This document shows positions 33,037 through 43,825 of a DNA stretch of 64,000 nt, one piece after another (within the stretch, counting starts at the first letter, position 1; each line of letters begins with the position of its first letter). Under the pieces are notes generated by a model, which was not told the origin of the DNA, made no database searches, and saw only the letters and a program-made list of their open reading frames with translations. This DNA comes from Schistocerca nitens. Lineage: Eukaryota; Arthropoda; Insecta; Orthoptera; Acrididae. Made by a program: the position numbers and the translations under genes. Location: the NCBI RefSeq assembly GCF_023898315.1, contig NC_064614.1, positions 1,057,728,432 to 1,057,792,431 of the forward strand. The letters run 5' to 3'.

Positions 33037-33236
33037 AAAATGGTTCAAATGGCTCTGAGCACTATGAGACTTAGCATCTGAGGTCATCAGTCCCCTAGAA
33101 CTTAGAACTACTTAAACCTACCTAACCTAAGGACATTACACACATCCATGCCCGAGGCAGGATTCGAACCTGCGACCGTAGCAGTCGCGCGGTTCCGGAC
33201 TGAAGCGCCTAGAACCGCTCGGCCACCGCGGCCGGC
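33037..33236 (-). mobile_element. tRNA-derived SINE (type A), minus strand, full length
   Basis: Complete from TGGTTCAAATGGCTCTGAGC to the head CGGCCACCGCGGCCGGC. Perfect 11-bp duplication TATACATTTCA at 33026-33036 and 33237-33247. Confidence 0.94.
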
Positions 33237-33247
33237 TATACATTTCA

Positions 33248-34290
33248 CTTCATTCAGTGATGTGCTCCATGCGTACACTTTCCGAAACTTCTACCTCAAT
33301 TCCTTATGAATACTTCATATTATTGGAGCTCTCGTTTTGAATGAAGATTTCTTTACTTGCGCCAGTGTACCAGTAACTATAGGGATTGCCATTAAATCTA
33401 ACCTTCCTTCGTAGATAACGGAATTTGATCACATGTGCGGTCGAAAATTTTCCAATTTCTTCGTTAAGCAAGTCATTATCATTCTATGCAGTAATTTATC
33501 CTTAAAGCATATTCCTACCGTGCATCCTATCCATGCAATTTAACAAGTTTGATGAGTATTCTTTATTATCCGCCAGGCGGATTACGTCGTCCATGGGCTC
33601 AGGAACGGGCATCGGTTCTCTCCACATTTTTATTCCTGTTTTGAAAATTACATTTTCTTCTCCGTTTCTCCGACGTAGACGTAGTACGTCAGTGGCGAGA
33701 ACCTGTTATCCTTCCTTTAAACCTTCGTAATGTGAATTCACTCATTACAAAAACAATATTGCCTACATTCCATTCATGTTAATAATGACTATTATAGGTA
33801 TCTTAGATATTCCTGCGAGGAATACAGGGAATCTACAAACACAAACGCCTTCACATTTTGCTTACAAAATACATAACTAACACCTTTCAGTTTTAGTGAA
33901 CCCTGTTGAAAATACGTAAATGTTGCACTGTAATGCACACATTTCTGAACAATAGATTACGAAGCGCTCCCCGCACATACAGATATTTTCTCATCTTGAG
34001 TTCACAGAATAGATGCCTGTGTGACTTTCTAACAAGTGCATTTACTTCAAGCGACATCACATTGATATCGTCTAACACAGACTCTGGCCTTGACAATGGG
34101 CCCAGTTCATGAGAAGAGAGTCCACGAGTTCCTGCAAGTATACCATATCCACCCGAAGTCAGTCACTGATTACATCCTGTAGAGCTACTAAATTGCGGCG
34201 AAGTTCAGTGCGACGTTTCAGCCGCTGTTCTACGAAATAAAATGGAAAGGACAGGAAACTCGCGATTGGGCCCTGAAGACTACGCGATAA
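33248..34290. other. No recognised feature
   Basis: Unrecognised sequence; short open frames without motifs. Confidence 0.45.
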
Positions 34291-34545
34291 TCGGCCGGCC
34301 GTCGTGTTATCCTCAGTCATTCATCATCATATGTGGTATGGAGGGGCGTGGGGTCGCTCCCTACCGTTGTCGAAGTTCTTGACCTTGGAGCCAGTACCCC
34401 CCAACTAGGTAGCTCCTCAATTGGCTGCACGAGTCTGAGTGCAACCCGGTCCAGTCCTCCCACCAAGGAAAACTCCCTTGTGATGCTGGGAATCGAACTT
34501 GGGTTACCCACCTTAGTATCTGTCTCCTTGACCACTTTTTTTCGT
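34291..34545 (-). mobile_element. Probable SINE of another family (type F), minus strand
   Basis: On the minus strand a box-B-like GTTCGATTCCCAGC follows a tRNA-like start (AGGAGACAGATACTAAGGTGGG), and the opposite end is ATCATCAT..AGG..CGGCCGGCCG-like text. Its body (CACCCCTCC, GAGGAGCTACCTAGTTGG) does not match the other SINEs here. Single copy in the window, so limits are estimates. Confidence 0.5.
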
Positions 34546-35234
34546 CATATTGATTTATTTTTAACCTGAAACTGCATCATGAACATGGAAAGTCAATGTA
34601 AAACTTCACATAGCTCTTCACGACATATAGCATTACTGAACTAGGTATAACACAGGTGTTGGTGTTTTATGTCAAACATGGTTTAAGTGCTTAATAATAT
34701 CCAATTGTGTGGATAAATGACTGTGTCCTGCCGAATACTTACACTTAAAAAGCTGAGGAACTCAGAAGCACTTGCCCTGTCAGCATTTTGTTCTTTAATT
34801 ACTCTACATAGGTATACTACACTTGATGAATATCCATTATTAAGCATATGAAATTAAAAATTGTAATTAGAATAATACCGTAGACAACTATATAATACAA
34901 TGACAATCTCTCCAAGAGAAAAAAGTTTTTACAATCACTAATATCATACTGGCACTCTGTCAATCTGTCAACACGCAATCTGTCAATATCCACAGCCATG
35001 TCTCTATATATTTTGTATATACATATACAGACCACTAATTAATAATTACTTACTTCCATGATATGATGACCAGCTTACATGTTTGCTCTGATTTGCAGCA
35101 TTAGGCTTTTACTCTACCTTAAAGATACTGCATGTTATTCTACTCCATGATAGATAAACTAACAGCATGTAAATTAATTCATTACTTCTTGTGAATTTAA
35201 ATCTTGTTGCGCACTCCAGAGACTATTATTCTTT
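34546..35234. other. No recognised feature
   Basis: AT-rich sequence to the left of the Gypsy 5' LTR. Confidence 0.45.
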
Positions 35235-35693
35235 TGTAGCAAAGCTTTGACGATCTTAAGCCATAATTTTAATAAAACATAAAATCTCATTAGTTTAATT
35301 CAAATATTTAAGTATTAGTTTAAAAAATGAATACAATATAATCCTAGGAAAGTAAAGGAGTAAGAGTACTCTATATTAGAATTCATTTGTTTGTATTGAT
35401 CTATAAGTAACAGAGCCAGTAGTGTCTCGCTCTCACTTGTGTTCAGATCTGTTCTGTAACAAAATTGTCCATTAGTCCTAGTTGCTTCGATGTGATATGT
35501 AATTGTGAACTGTAAGTTGAAACAATATGTCAGTACTATTAAAATCGTTTTCACGCGATTTTTTTCCAAACAGTAAGTTCGCTGTGCGGTCGGCATTGAT
35601 TCCAAAAATCAGGAGTTTTTCTCAAATGAGATAAATCCGTTAAAAAAACAGAAATCCTTATTTTCGAAGATAGTTAAGAGACTGAAGTTATTC

Positions 35694-35834
35694 AAATGTT
35701 CAAATGTGTGTGAAATCTTTTGTGACTTAACTGCTAAGGTCATCAGTCCCTAAGCTCACACACTAGTTAATCTAAATTATCCTAAGGACAAACACACATA
35801 CCCATGCCCGAGGGAGGACTCGAACCTCCGCCGG
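35694..35834 (-). mobile_element. SINE (type D) in the 5' LTR
   Basis: Complement of a short SINE: AAATGTTCAAATGTGTGTGAAATC, GGTCATCAGTCCCTAAGC, CCTAAGGACAAACACACA, GGACTCGAACCTCCG. 13-bp duplication GACTGAAGTTATT at 35681-35693 and 35835-35847. The 3' LTR has the empty site. Confidence 0.92.
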
Positions 35835-35986
35835 GACTGAAGTTATTAACAGACAAAGACTATAGACAGCGAACAGCTCACTGAAGTTACAATACTTGAT
35901 ATTCGTTTCCTGAGATTTTAACATAACAAACATTACGCTAAGCGACAATCTATTGTTCATTAATAGGCCAGTATTAACTATTAGCC

Positions 35987-36184
35987 CGCATCTCATGGTC
36001 GTGCGGTAGCGTTCTCGCTTCCCACGACCGGGTTCCCGGGTTCGATTCCCGGCGGGGTCAGGGATTTTCTCTGCCTCGTGATGGCTGGGTGTTGTGTGCT
36101 GTCCTTAGGTTAGTTAGGTTTAAGTAGTTCTAAGTTCTAGGGGACTGATGACCATAGATGTTAAGTCCCATAGTGCTCAGAGCC
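35987..36184 (+). mobile_element. SINE (type B) in the 5' LTR
   Basis: Alternative head CGCATCTCATGGTCGTGCGG and common body. Perfect 14-bp duplication ATTAACTATTAGCC at 35973-35986 and 36185-36198. The 3' LTR shows the empty site ATTAACTATGAGCC near 42020. Confidence 0.94.
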
Positions 36185-36578
36185 ATTAACTATTAGCCTA
36201 GCATGTCTGATCATTGTAGAAAGCAAGCACGGAAATCATTTTTGCTACGAAAAAGTAGCTTTAAAATAGAACCAAAGTACATTTCAGTTTGCTATGGACA
36301 ACACTATAAAACTACATAATGAAAGACATTTTTTATCTGTGGTTAACGTGTATCAGAGAAGTAAATCCACGTAGTTTAGTTCGCGATAAAAGTAAACCGT
36401 ATTTAACGGTATCCTGGATAGTTTCGTCTTCTCCTACGTCCATGAGATACATCTATGTGTGCTTCATAATAAAATCTACTGCTAGAACTTACCAGGAAAG
36501 AAGCGATGTAAACACATAGAACTTTCTCACACGATTATCAATAAAAAAAATAGCCATGAGAGCACCAGATATATACCC

Positions 36579-36595
36579 TGGCTCCCAACGTGGGG
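36579..36595 (+). promoter_or_regulatory. Primer-binding-like site
   Basis: TGGCTCCCAACGTGGGG lies just after the 5' LTR. Gypsy elements start minus-strand synthesis from a tRNA annealed to a TGG-beginning site in this position. Confidence 0.65.
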
Positions 36596-37299
36596 CTCAA
36601 CACCGAGAATATTTAGCGTCCGGCTCGAAACTACAGAAAAGATTTTGAAAATCCTATAGCACGACGGAGAAGATTTTGATCCTAATGTTACCTAGCAGAA
36701 GAAACGGAAATCGACCCACTGCAGAGAGAAGAAAGAATTCAACAAAATGACGGAGAAGAATTTGGAGTTCAGCTCGGACGACTGGAATTTACAATGAATA
36801 TAAAACAACTAAGAGTAAAACAACAAACCACATAATTGCTAATTATCGTTTATACGAAGACTTTATTAGTTGTAAAATCACAACAAATTAGTGAAGTGTA
36901 ATTATTTAATTGTGTGTATTGTAAAGTTTATTGTAGCTACTCTGTGATTCTTTTTGTTTCATGCTTCTGTCTAGTATTAATTCATGATTTCAGCATAACT
37001 TCACTGAGAGAATATTTTGTTAGTGAAGATTTATCTGATTAATGAAGTTCTGCTGGTTACATTGCTTACGACTATGAAAGGTAAATACGCTGGTATTTGA
37101 AAACTTGCATTCTGTGTAGCATCTTTATCTTGATAAGTAGTAGTGCAGTAATTTAAACTAGTAATTAATTCAATGGAAGATATTTTGTAGTTAGTGCTAA
37201 GTTTTTAGAACACTGTGAATTTCTCCAGTTAAGTGTGTGTGAACATCGATAGGGAATAGTCTTGTTGAGAGAGTTTATTGGCACTTTTGGTGGTAGTAC

Positions 37300-38960
37300 A
37301 TTGTAATTACCAGAATACTATCTAAGGCTGTGGTATCCATATGGCAATGGTAAGGGCTATAAGAGGTAAGTTGGACACCGATAAACTTAGACATCTCGGA
37401 TCACGGTAAAATTTAGCAGATTTCGATGATAATAAAACAGAAAGCATATCGATGATAGCAGTCAAAAGGGTCAATAATCTTGAATCATAGAACACAATTC
37501 CCTCTCCCTCGATTACTAAAAGTTGTGAACCTCATTCGAAAACAGTTTTATCCGATAAGGTTGAGCCACACGTAGGATCAGTTGCCAAAACAGACGAAGT
37601 ACCTTTCTGTCAGACGGCTTCTGATTCGTTTATGGCTCTTCTAATGAGATTAGACGAAAAACAGGAAAAATGGGATAAGCGGTTACTCGCTAAAGTAGCA
37701 GAGAGAAACAAATAAAGGGAAAAGAGACAGGAAGAACGGGATAATCGAATACTCGCTGAACTAGCGGAGAAAGATAAAGAAAGGAAAAAGAGACAGAACA
37801 GAGAAAGGGAAACAGAACGAGCTATAAAACTCGCAGAAAGGGATAAAAAGATCTTCAACGAGTTGCATCAGGTCCGTAATGAGATGGCTGAAATAAACAG
37901 GAAGTTTACCAGCCTTAGTTGCTCAGTTAAAATTAGGCGTAGAACGTTTCCAACAGAGACAAACTCAGATTGGAAAGACTCTCGCTCTTTGAAGTAGGAT
38001 CCAAGAATAAAGTAGAATTAAATTAATACAAAAGTAAATTCCGAAGTAGGTAACGAAGGTTCAGACAATGATGCACAAGCCGTGATCGAAGAAGTCAAAG
38101 CCGAATTTCGGCAAATTAAAGACAAAGTAGTACTTGAACTTCCTAAATGGCAGGACGAAGCTATCCGAAAGGTTGAATAACGCGAAAGTGATGCCTCAGT
38201 AACTGAAAAGAGCAGAGCATTTTTCCAGCTAACACCAAGCTGAGTGAAAATGAATGACCTCAGTACAGATACGGCAATCGGCATGTTAAGCCGATACCAT
38301 ATTCGGAAAGCACTGATGAGCGAAAAAGTTGCTGTCCGTCTCTGTCATTATTAAAACTTGAACAGAGCATTTTTTTAAATTAATAGTTATGGGCTTATTC
38401 ATCAGAGAAGGATAACCCACATACCACAGTATTCATAAAAAGTTTTAGGATCATCTTTCCACGATCATGGAACGAACGTCGTAAAGTAAAGTTTGTTGTG
38501 TGCACATAATCGACGATGCTGCCTTGTGGGCAAATGAAGTTGTAGATTTTTGTGACACGTATGAATGTTTTTAATGCAGATTCACTGCCAAATTTTGGTC
38601 TGCTAGCAAACAAGAAAGTTGAGAAAAGATGTTTATAGTCCTGAATACTACAATAATATTCGAGAAAAATTGATTTACGTACCAGATACCGACCTTAAAT
38701 CCTTTGATTCCCTTGATCTGATTCAAGAGGACCTCAAACAAATGAACGGAAATGAGAATAATCAAAATTTTGGTGGAAATTTTAGGGAAAACAGAAATAA
38801 TGGACACAACCAAAATAATGGACACAACCCGAATTGGGACAATAATAATTATAAGCGAAATAGAAATGGCCATGGAAATGGAAGTGGGACCGGAAATGGA
38901 AGCGGGAATGGAAATAGAAACTTTATCCGTCAGCCAGCTCCACCCACTAATTTTAATTAG
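37300..38960 (+). pseudogene. Gag-like region of the Gypsy fossil
   Basis: Charged, glutamate/lysine/arginine-rich coding remnants (37600-37960) suggest a coiled coil. A stretch ending at 38960 is asparagine- and glycine-rich with many Arg (HNQNNGHNPN-type repeats), as in the nucleic-acid-binding end of some insect Gypsy Gag proteins. No CCHC knuckle was seen. The region is broken; assignment relies mainly on position between the primer site and protease/RT. Confidence 0.55.
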
Positions 38961-39309
38961 AACTTCCAGTACTCTAACAATAAGAATTCAAACCAATATC
39001 AACAACTCAACCATAATAGCCGCAAAAGAAAATATAACAGAAACTACGATAATGGGAATTATCAGCGTGATAATCAAAACACGAACAATCAGTGGCGTCC
39101 AATTGAGGTCAAGGTTCTTGGCAGGCTGCTGTCGCTACTCAACAGCATTTACAGATACAACAATTCAATACCAGAGTAATAATACGTCACCCAAGTACCT
39201 CAAAAATGTGGCCGCAAACCTGTCCTAGTGTACGCATAGTAGACGCGACGGGATGGCATAAAGTTACAGAATGAACTTGGCAAAGAACCCAGAAAGTATA
39301 AATTAGGCA

Positions 39310-40940
39310 ATGGTTAAGGCATCTGTCAATGATATAACTATAGATATAATTACAGATACTAGAGCTACTACTTCCGAGATGAACTGTAATTTGCACAAGC
39401 AGCTAAGTTTGATAAGTAAGATTCCGGTTTTCCCCGTTCAGAAATGTGATGTTACTGGAGCTTTTTTTGGGGAGGGGGGGGGGCAGTCATAGACTTTAAA
39501 GTTTTAAATACAGGTCGACGTTGTAATCCAGAAGGAAGTACTGAAAAGCACCTTCTTGGCGTTGAAGAAATTATCGGTCTCGGTTTGGGGATCGGATTTT
39601 CTGTGCAAGAGGAAAACTATAATAGACCTCTAGGCAGGAATATTAGTTTTAGAAAATAGAGGTAACAGTATAAGGCAGAACCTTCTGAAAATGCCGAAAC
39701 CTCACAGTAAATACTGCCAACCAATTAACATAAAATGCATCAGTCCAGTGGTACTGAACACTGAAGATGAATTTAGTTTGAATGGTGCCCATAATAGGGA
39801 AGAGGTAGAGATTTCAGAACTTATAACTAATAAAGTGACTGAATCCAAGTATCTGACAGACGAACAACAAAAGGAACTTGGTAATCTGTTGAATAGTTAT
39901 ATTAAGGCATTTGACGATAAGCCTGGAATTAAAAAAGTTTACATGTACCATATAGAAGTATAAAACGTCCCCTTTGAACAATTGTACAGGACTGTGCTTA
40001 AACTGACACACAATATTTTTAGCGCAACGCAATCTGACTTTCAAAAATCCCTGCAAAAGAATGGCCCTGACTAACATTAACCTATACGTTTCACAAATCA
40101 CTTACCTCACAAAAATCTTGGTTACTCGAACTACTGCAATACACCAAGCGCCACTACGGAAGGCACTAACTACTGATAGGCATAGTTAGCAAATGAAAGA
40201 TTTTGATAGAGAACAAACAATGTATTTACCTTAATAGTCATCAAAAGTCATAATATATATAGGAGTTCATAACATCCATTCTTACAAATATCAAAACTCC
40301 GCCATTTCTCTCCCCACATCCACCACTGCTGGCGGCTCACCTCCAACTGCGCAACGCTACGCGCTGTTAACAGCCAGCTGCCGCTGCCCAACACTACAAT
40401 GGCAGACAACAATGCAAACTAGCCACAGACTGCACATAGCACAGCCAGTGATTTTCATACAGAGCGCTATGTGGCGTTACCAATAAGAAAACCTAAACAG
40501 CCTACTTACAGAAGTTTATCCCCTAGAACATTCTGTTGATCTCCTTATCCTGTACCTTGCTCCAAAAAAAGAAACAGTGACCAAACAGATCCGTAAAATG
40601 TTAGATTGGCAGATCATTGAGCCTTCAAATTCTTGTTACAGCACTCCGTTACTCGCCGTGACCAGGCTTGGTTTTGGACGTTAACAAATTAAGCATACCT
40701 GACCGGACGCGACAAGAAAACTTAGAGGATCTATTACAGATCTTCTACGGGGTGAAATTCTTAACATCCGCGGACTTAAAATCCATGTACTGTCAGGTCA
40801 AAATAGATAAAGAATCTAGGAAATACACAGCCTCCAACTTCTCTACTAGAAGCTCTCAGTTTCAAGTAATGTCGTTTGGTCTAACCGTGAACGGAGACGG
40901 TTTTACCACAGCGCTGGATACTGTATTCAGAGCTGCCTGA
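39310..40940 (+). pseudogene. Protease / reverse-transcriptase region of the Gypsy fossil
   Basis: A protease-like start (IDIITDTRATTS, matching the Asp-Thr/Ser-Gly-Ala block) is followed by a typical pre-RT segment (YLTDEQQKELGNLL). The RT core is seen as LDVNKLSIPDRT, FLTSADLKSMYCQVKI (first catalytic Asp) and MSFGLTVNGDGFTTALD. The order is that of Gypsy pol. A solo LTR interrupts it at 39960-40510. RNase H and integrase are not recognisable before the 3' LTR, so the interior has lost sequence. It is a fossil. Confidence 0.75.
39960..40510 (-). mobile_element. Solo LTR of another family nested in pol
   Basis: A 551-bp sequence in minus orientation: the complement begins TGTAAGTAGG and ends AAAGGGGACGTTTTA. 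GAAGT occurs on both sides (39955-39959, 40511-40515), the 5-bp duplication normal for LTR elements. Its outer part also matches 24912-25073. No internal element sequence is present, so it arose by LTR-LTR recombination. Confidence 0.75.
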
Positions 40941-41418
40941 TAAAGTTACTCTCAATGTAGATCATCTTTTAATCACAGAAATGTGGGAAGAAGATCTCGA
41001 GAAAATGATCCCGTTGGTCTCAGTTCTTAAACTGTCAGCAACAGCCCCAATGGGCTCGCACATCTGCGCCGTCGATGTTCCAGATCATTAGTCTCCAGCC
41101 GACCAGAAGAGAGATCAAGACAAAGGCAACAAAGGAAATTATAAACCAATGCATAAAAAAACTGAAAAATCCTTTAAAATCACTTAAAATCCGTACATGG
41201 AATATTTATGGAGCTGGTTGTTAAGCTCATTTAGTATTAGAATGGAGTACTTAAGACCTAAGAATAATTGGAGTTTTATAATGATCAGTCACCAGTAGGC
41301 TCAAATAGGTGTTAAAAACGATATTTACGTGTGAATACAAAACTGATCTTTGAAAATATGACGCTGTCGTTGCGCCTTCGGGACTGAGGCCAGTGATACA
41401 ATCTTTCACTGCCCCCAG

Positions 41419-41443
41419 TCCGAAAGGAGAGGGGGGACGGGTG
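41419..41443 (+). promoter_or_regulatory. Purine-rich tract before the 3' LTR
   Basis: GAAAGGAGAGGGGGGACGGG lies immediately upstream of the 3' LTR, in the position where plus-strand synthesis is primed. Confidence 0.6.
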
Positions 41444-41447
41444 GGCA

Positions 41448-42407
41448 ATATAGCCACACTTTGACATCTTTAAGCCGTAATTTTAATAAAAAATAAACTT
41501 TAATTAGTTTAACTGAAATATTTAAGTATTAGTTATAAAAAATAAATACAAGATAGCTCTAAGAGAGTAAAGCAGTAAGAATACATTACAATTCGTTTGT
41601 TTGTATTAATCTATAAGGAATAGAGACAATATTGTTCCGCTCTTGCTTGTGTTCACATCTTTTCTGTAACAACGTTGTCTGTTAATCCTAGTTGCTTCGA
41701 TGTGATGATTGTGAATTGGAAGTTGTAACAATATATCAGTATTATTAAAACTGTGTTTCACGCGATTTATTCCGAAAAGTGAATTCGCCGTGTGCTCGGC
41801 GTTGATTCCAAAGATCAGACTTTTTTTTGAAGATGTGATAAATCAGATAAAGAAATAGAAGATCTTACTATGGGAGATAGATAAGAAACTATAATTATTA
41901 ACAGATAAAGACTATGGGCATTGAAAAGCAGTGAAGTGGTAAAACTTGATATTCGTTTTCTGAGATTTTAACGTAGCGAACATTACGCTAAGCGAGAGCT
42001 GTTCAATAATTAGCCAATATTAACTATGAGCCTAGCATCTGTGGCCGCTGTAGGAGGCAAGCATTGAAATCATTTCTACTACGAAAAAGTAATTTCAAAA
42101 TAGAACCGAAGTACATTTCAGTTTGCTTGGAGCGAGACTATAAAACCTGATAATTAAAGACATATTTTATCTGTGATTAATTTCTGTTAGAGAAGTAAAT
42201 CAACGACGTTTACTTCACGATAAAAGTAAATCGTATTTAACCGTATCCTGGTTACTTTTATCTTCTTCTATGTCCTTGAGATTCATCGATGTGTGCTTCA
42301 TAATAAAATCTACCACTAGAACGTAACAAGAAAGAAGCCACGTAAGCACATCAAACTTTTAATACGACTACAAACAAAAAACAGCTAGGAGAACAAGATT
42401 AAATACA
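41448..42407 (+). repeat. 3' LTR (no SINEs)
   Basis: Partner of 35235-36577. It lacks both SINEs and carries the single-copy target sequence at each place. It ends ...TTAAATACA, about 10 bp before the tail of the V-ATPase retrocopy. Confidence 0.8.
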
Positions 42408-42415
42408 CTGTCAAC

Positions 42416-43560
42416 TTTTTTTCATATTATGTCTTCAGTCTTACCTATTTCAAATTAAAACTTCCTTATCTCCGTATGCTAGCCAACATTTATTTTAAAT
42501 GCATATTTAAAAATTAAAACTGCAGTACCCCATTGTCCTAACCATTTTTAATACTGAAAGGATGAAATTATTAATAGTACTGGAGGTCACATACTTTAGT
42601 AAAAAGAGGTAGCACACACAATATTCAGCTGTACTACACAGAGCTTTATGCTAGTGTCACAATAACTTAACAAATAAAGAACCCAAAGATAAGCTTCACA
42701 TAACTGCCGCTACTATGAACAAACAGCATAAAATATTTACATATAATATACATATAATCAACAACAAAATTTCATGAACTAGCAATTCCATAACCAAGAG
42801 GCTACTGCACTAATAACTTAATGGAATTAAATAGCCAGAGTTATGCATAAAACATATTTAGTCAGAAAACTCGCTATTCGGGTTACGGCCAAACAGTGCA
42901 CTTGTTATCTCGGGAATAAGCTGTTTTGCAATTAGTATTAGCCGTGCTTCGATAGTATCAAGAATTTGAATTCTGCCTTTCTGTGATAGCAACTCTATTC
43001 CAAGAGTAACTTTTGGATTCAACAAGGATTCGGTGTCCACTTTTATTGCTATATCCTTCCCACCAATAATTTCTTTGTACTTCTGTGTAATAGATGACAA
43101 GATGCTGTCAAAAATACGTTGATCAACTTCATGTGTCTTTACAGTGACATATGGCTCGAAACGCTGCAGCAGTCCTTGCATTATTAACTGATAGAGAACG
43201 TGACTATATCGAGACTGATCCTTTGTGTCTCTCTCAATCTCTTTCTCGCCTCTTCAAGTACGCTGCACACACCATCCTCAGGAACTTTCAAGGCTTTCAA
43301 GTGTATCTGGTTTAACATGTCTGATGACAGAAGTTCCACTTCTTTTCCTATATTTCATAATATTCTATTATTTTCAACAGTTGTTGCACCAATTGGCCTT
43401 TTTCGCTGTTGAACTTCTCTTCATCTTTTGTATCAATATCTTCAACCATTTCATTTGCCTCTTGCTTGATAAAGACCATAATGTGCTTCATCTGGTTTTG
43501 ATCGTCAGTGCAACATAAAGCCACAGCTAATTTCAAATTTAGCCTGCAGGAACGCGAAAC
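42416..43560 (-). pseudogene. Vha26: V-ATPase subunit E retropseudogene
   Basis: On the minus strand the C-terminal half (43181-42858) reads MQGLLQRFEP, KYKEIIGGKD, GIELLSQKGRIQI, DTIEARLILIAKQLIPEI and SALFGRNPN, a clear match to the E subunit of the vacuolar proton pump stalk. The N-terminal half reads [33 protein letters not shown] and, in another frame, SSDMLNQIHLKALKV and SVLEEARKRLRE. The coding span is about 667 nt against ~226 codons normally, with no introns. The expected ATG is GTG (43524) and frames change at least twice (near 43355 and 43195). A 3' UTR with AATAAA (42489-42494) and an A7 at 42422-42416 follow. It is a processed copy of an mRNA, not the active gene. Confidence 0.9.
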
Positions 43561-43702
43561 AACCGGTCACAAAGATCCGTCTACCACGCGGCTGCGAAGG
43601 CGGACTTTCGAAAGAGTCCCAAGAATTTTCTACAGGAAAAAAGATCTAGTGGTTTAGCCGGGAGGTGGAGTTGCGATATGTTGTTTGAATGTTCCTCACT
43701 TT

Positions 43703-43825
43703 TTACTTTTATCATCAAGTTCCTTATGAAAAGTAAGCGAGTTTCTTAGGAGAAACTGACGGATGGGCGAGTTACACTACCTCGCGCTTGGTGTCTAACT
43801 AGACATTCTGGCTGCTGCGTCTATA
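43703..43825 (+). repeat. Unclassified dispersed repeat, copy 2
   Basis: Same sequence as 26073-26212 (ATCATCAAGTTCCTTATGAAAAG, GGATGGGCGAGTTACACTACCTCGCG). Its right end is cut by the transposon starting at 43826. Confidence 0.7.

Larger units (their letters stand above)
35235..36577 (+). repeat. 5' LTR (with two SINE insertions)
   Basis: Aligns by eye along its length with 41448-42407: shared runs include TTAAGTATTAGTT, GTTGCTTCGATGTGAT, AGACAAAGACTAT, CATTACGCTAAGCGA, TACGAAAAAGTA and ATGTGTGCTTCATAATAAAATCTAC. The last contains the likely poly(A) signal. The left limit is estimated from where the copies stop matching. Confidence 0.8.
35235..42407 (+). mobile_element. Gypsy-type LTR element with both LTRs (fossil)
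   Basis: Two LTRs of about 960-980 bp after discounting inserts (35235-36577 and 41448-42407) bound a 4.9-kb interior. The interior holds a primer-binding-like site, a gag-like region, a protease/RT pol region and a purine-rich tract. Two SINEs lie in the 5' LTR and a solo LTR of another family lies in pol. The element is broken with many interruptions. The LTRs differ visibly by well over a tenth of positions by eye, so the insertion is old. No 4-6 bp target duplication could be confirmed. Confidence 0.85.

Noticed and set aside
38752-39228. 158-codon frame rich in Ile, Thr and Met
   Set aside because: Out-of-phase reading of the Asn/Gly-rich gag-like stretch.
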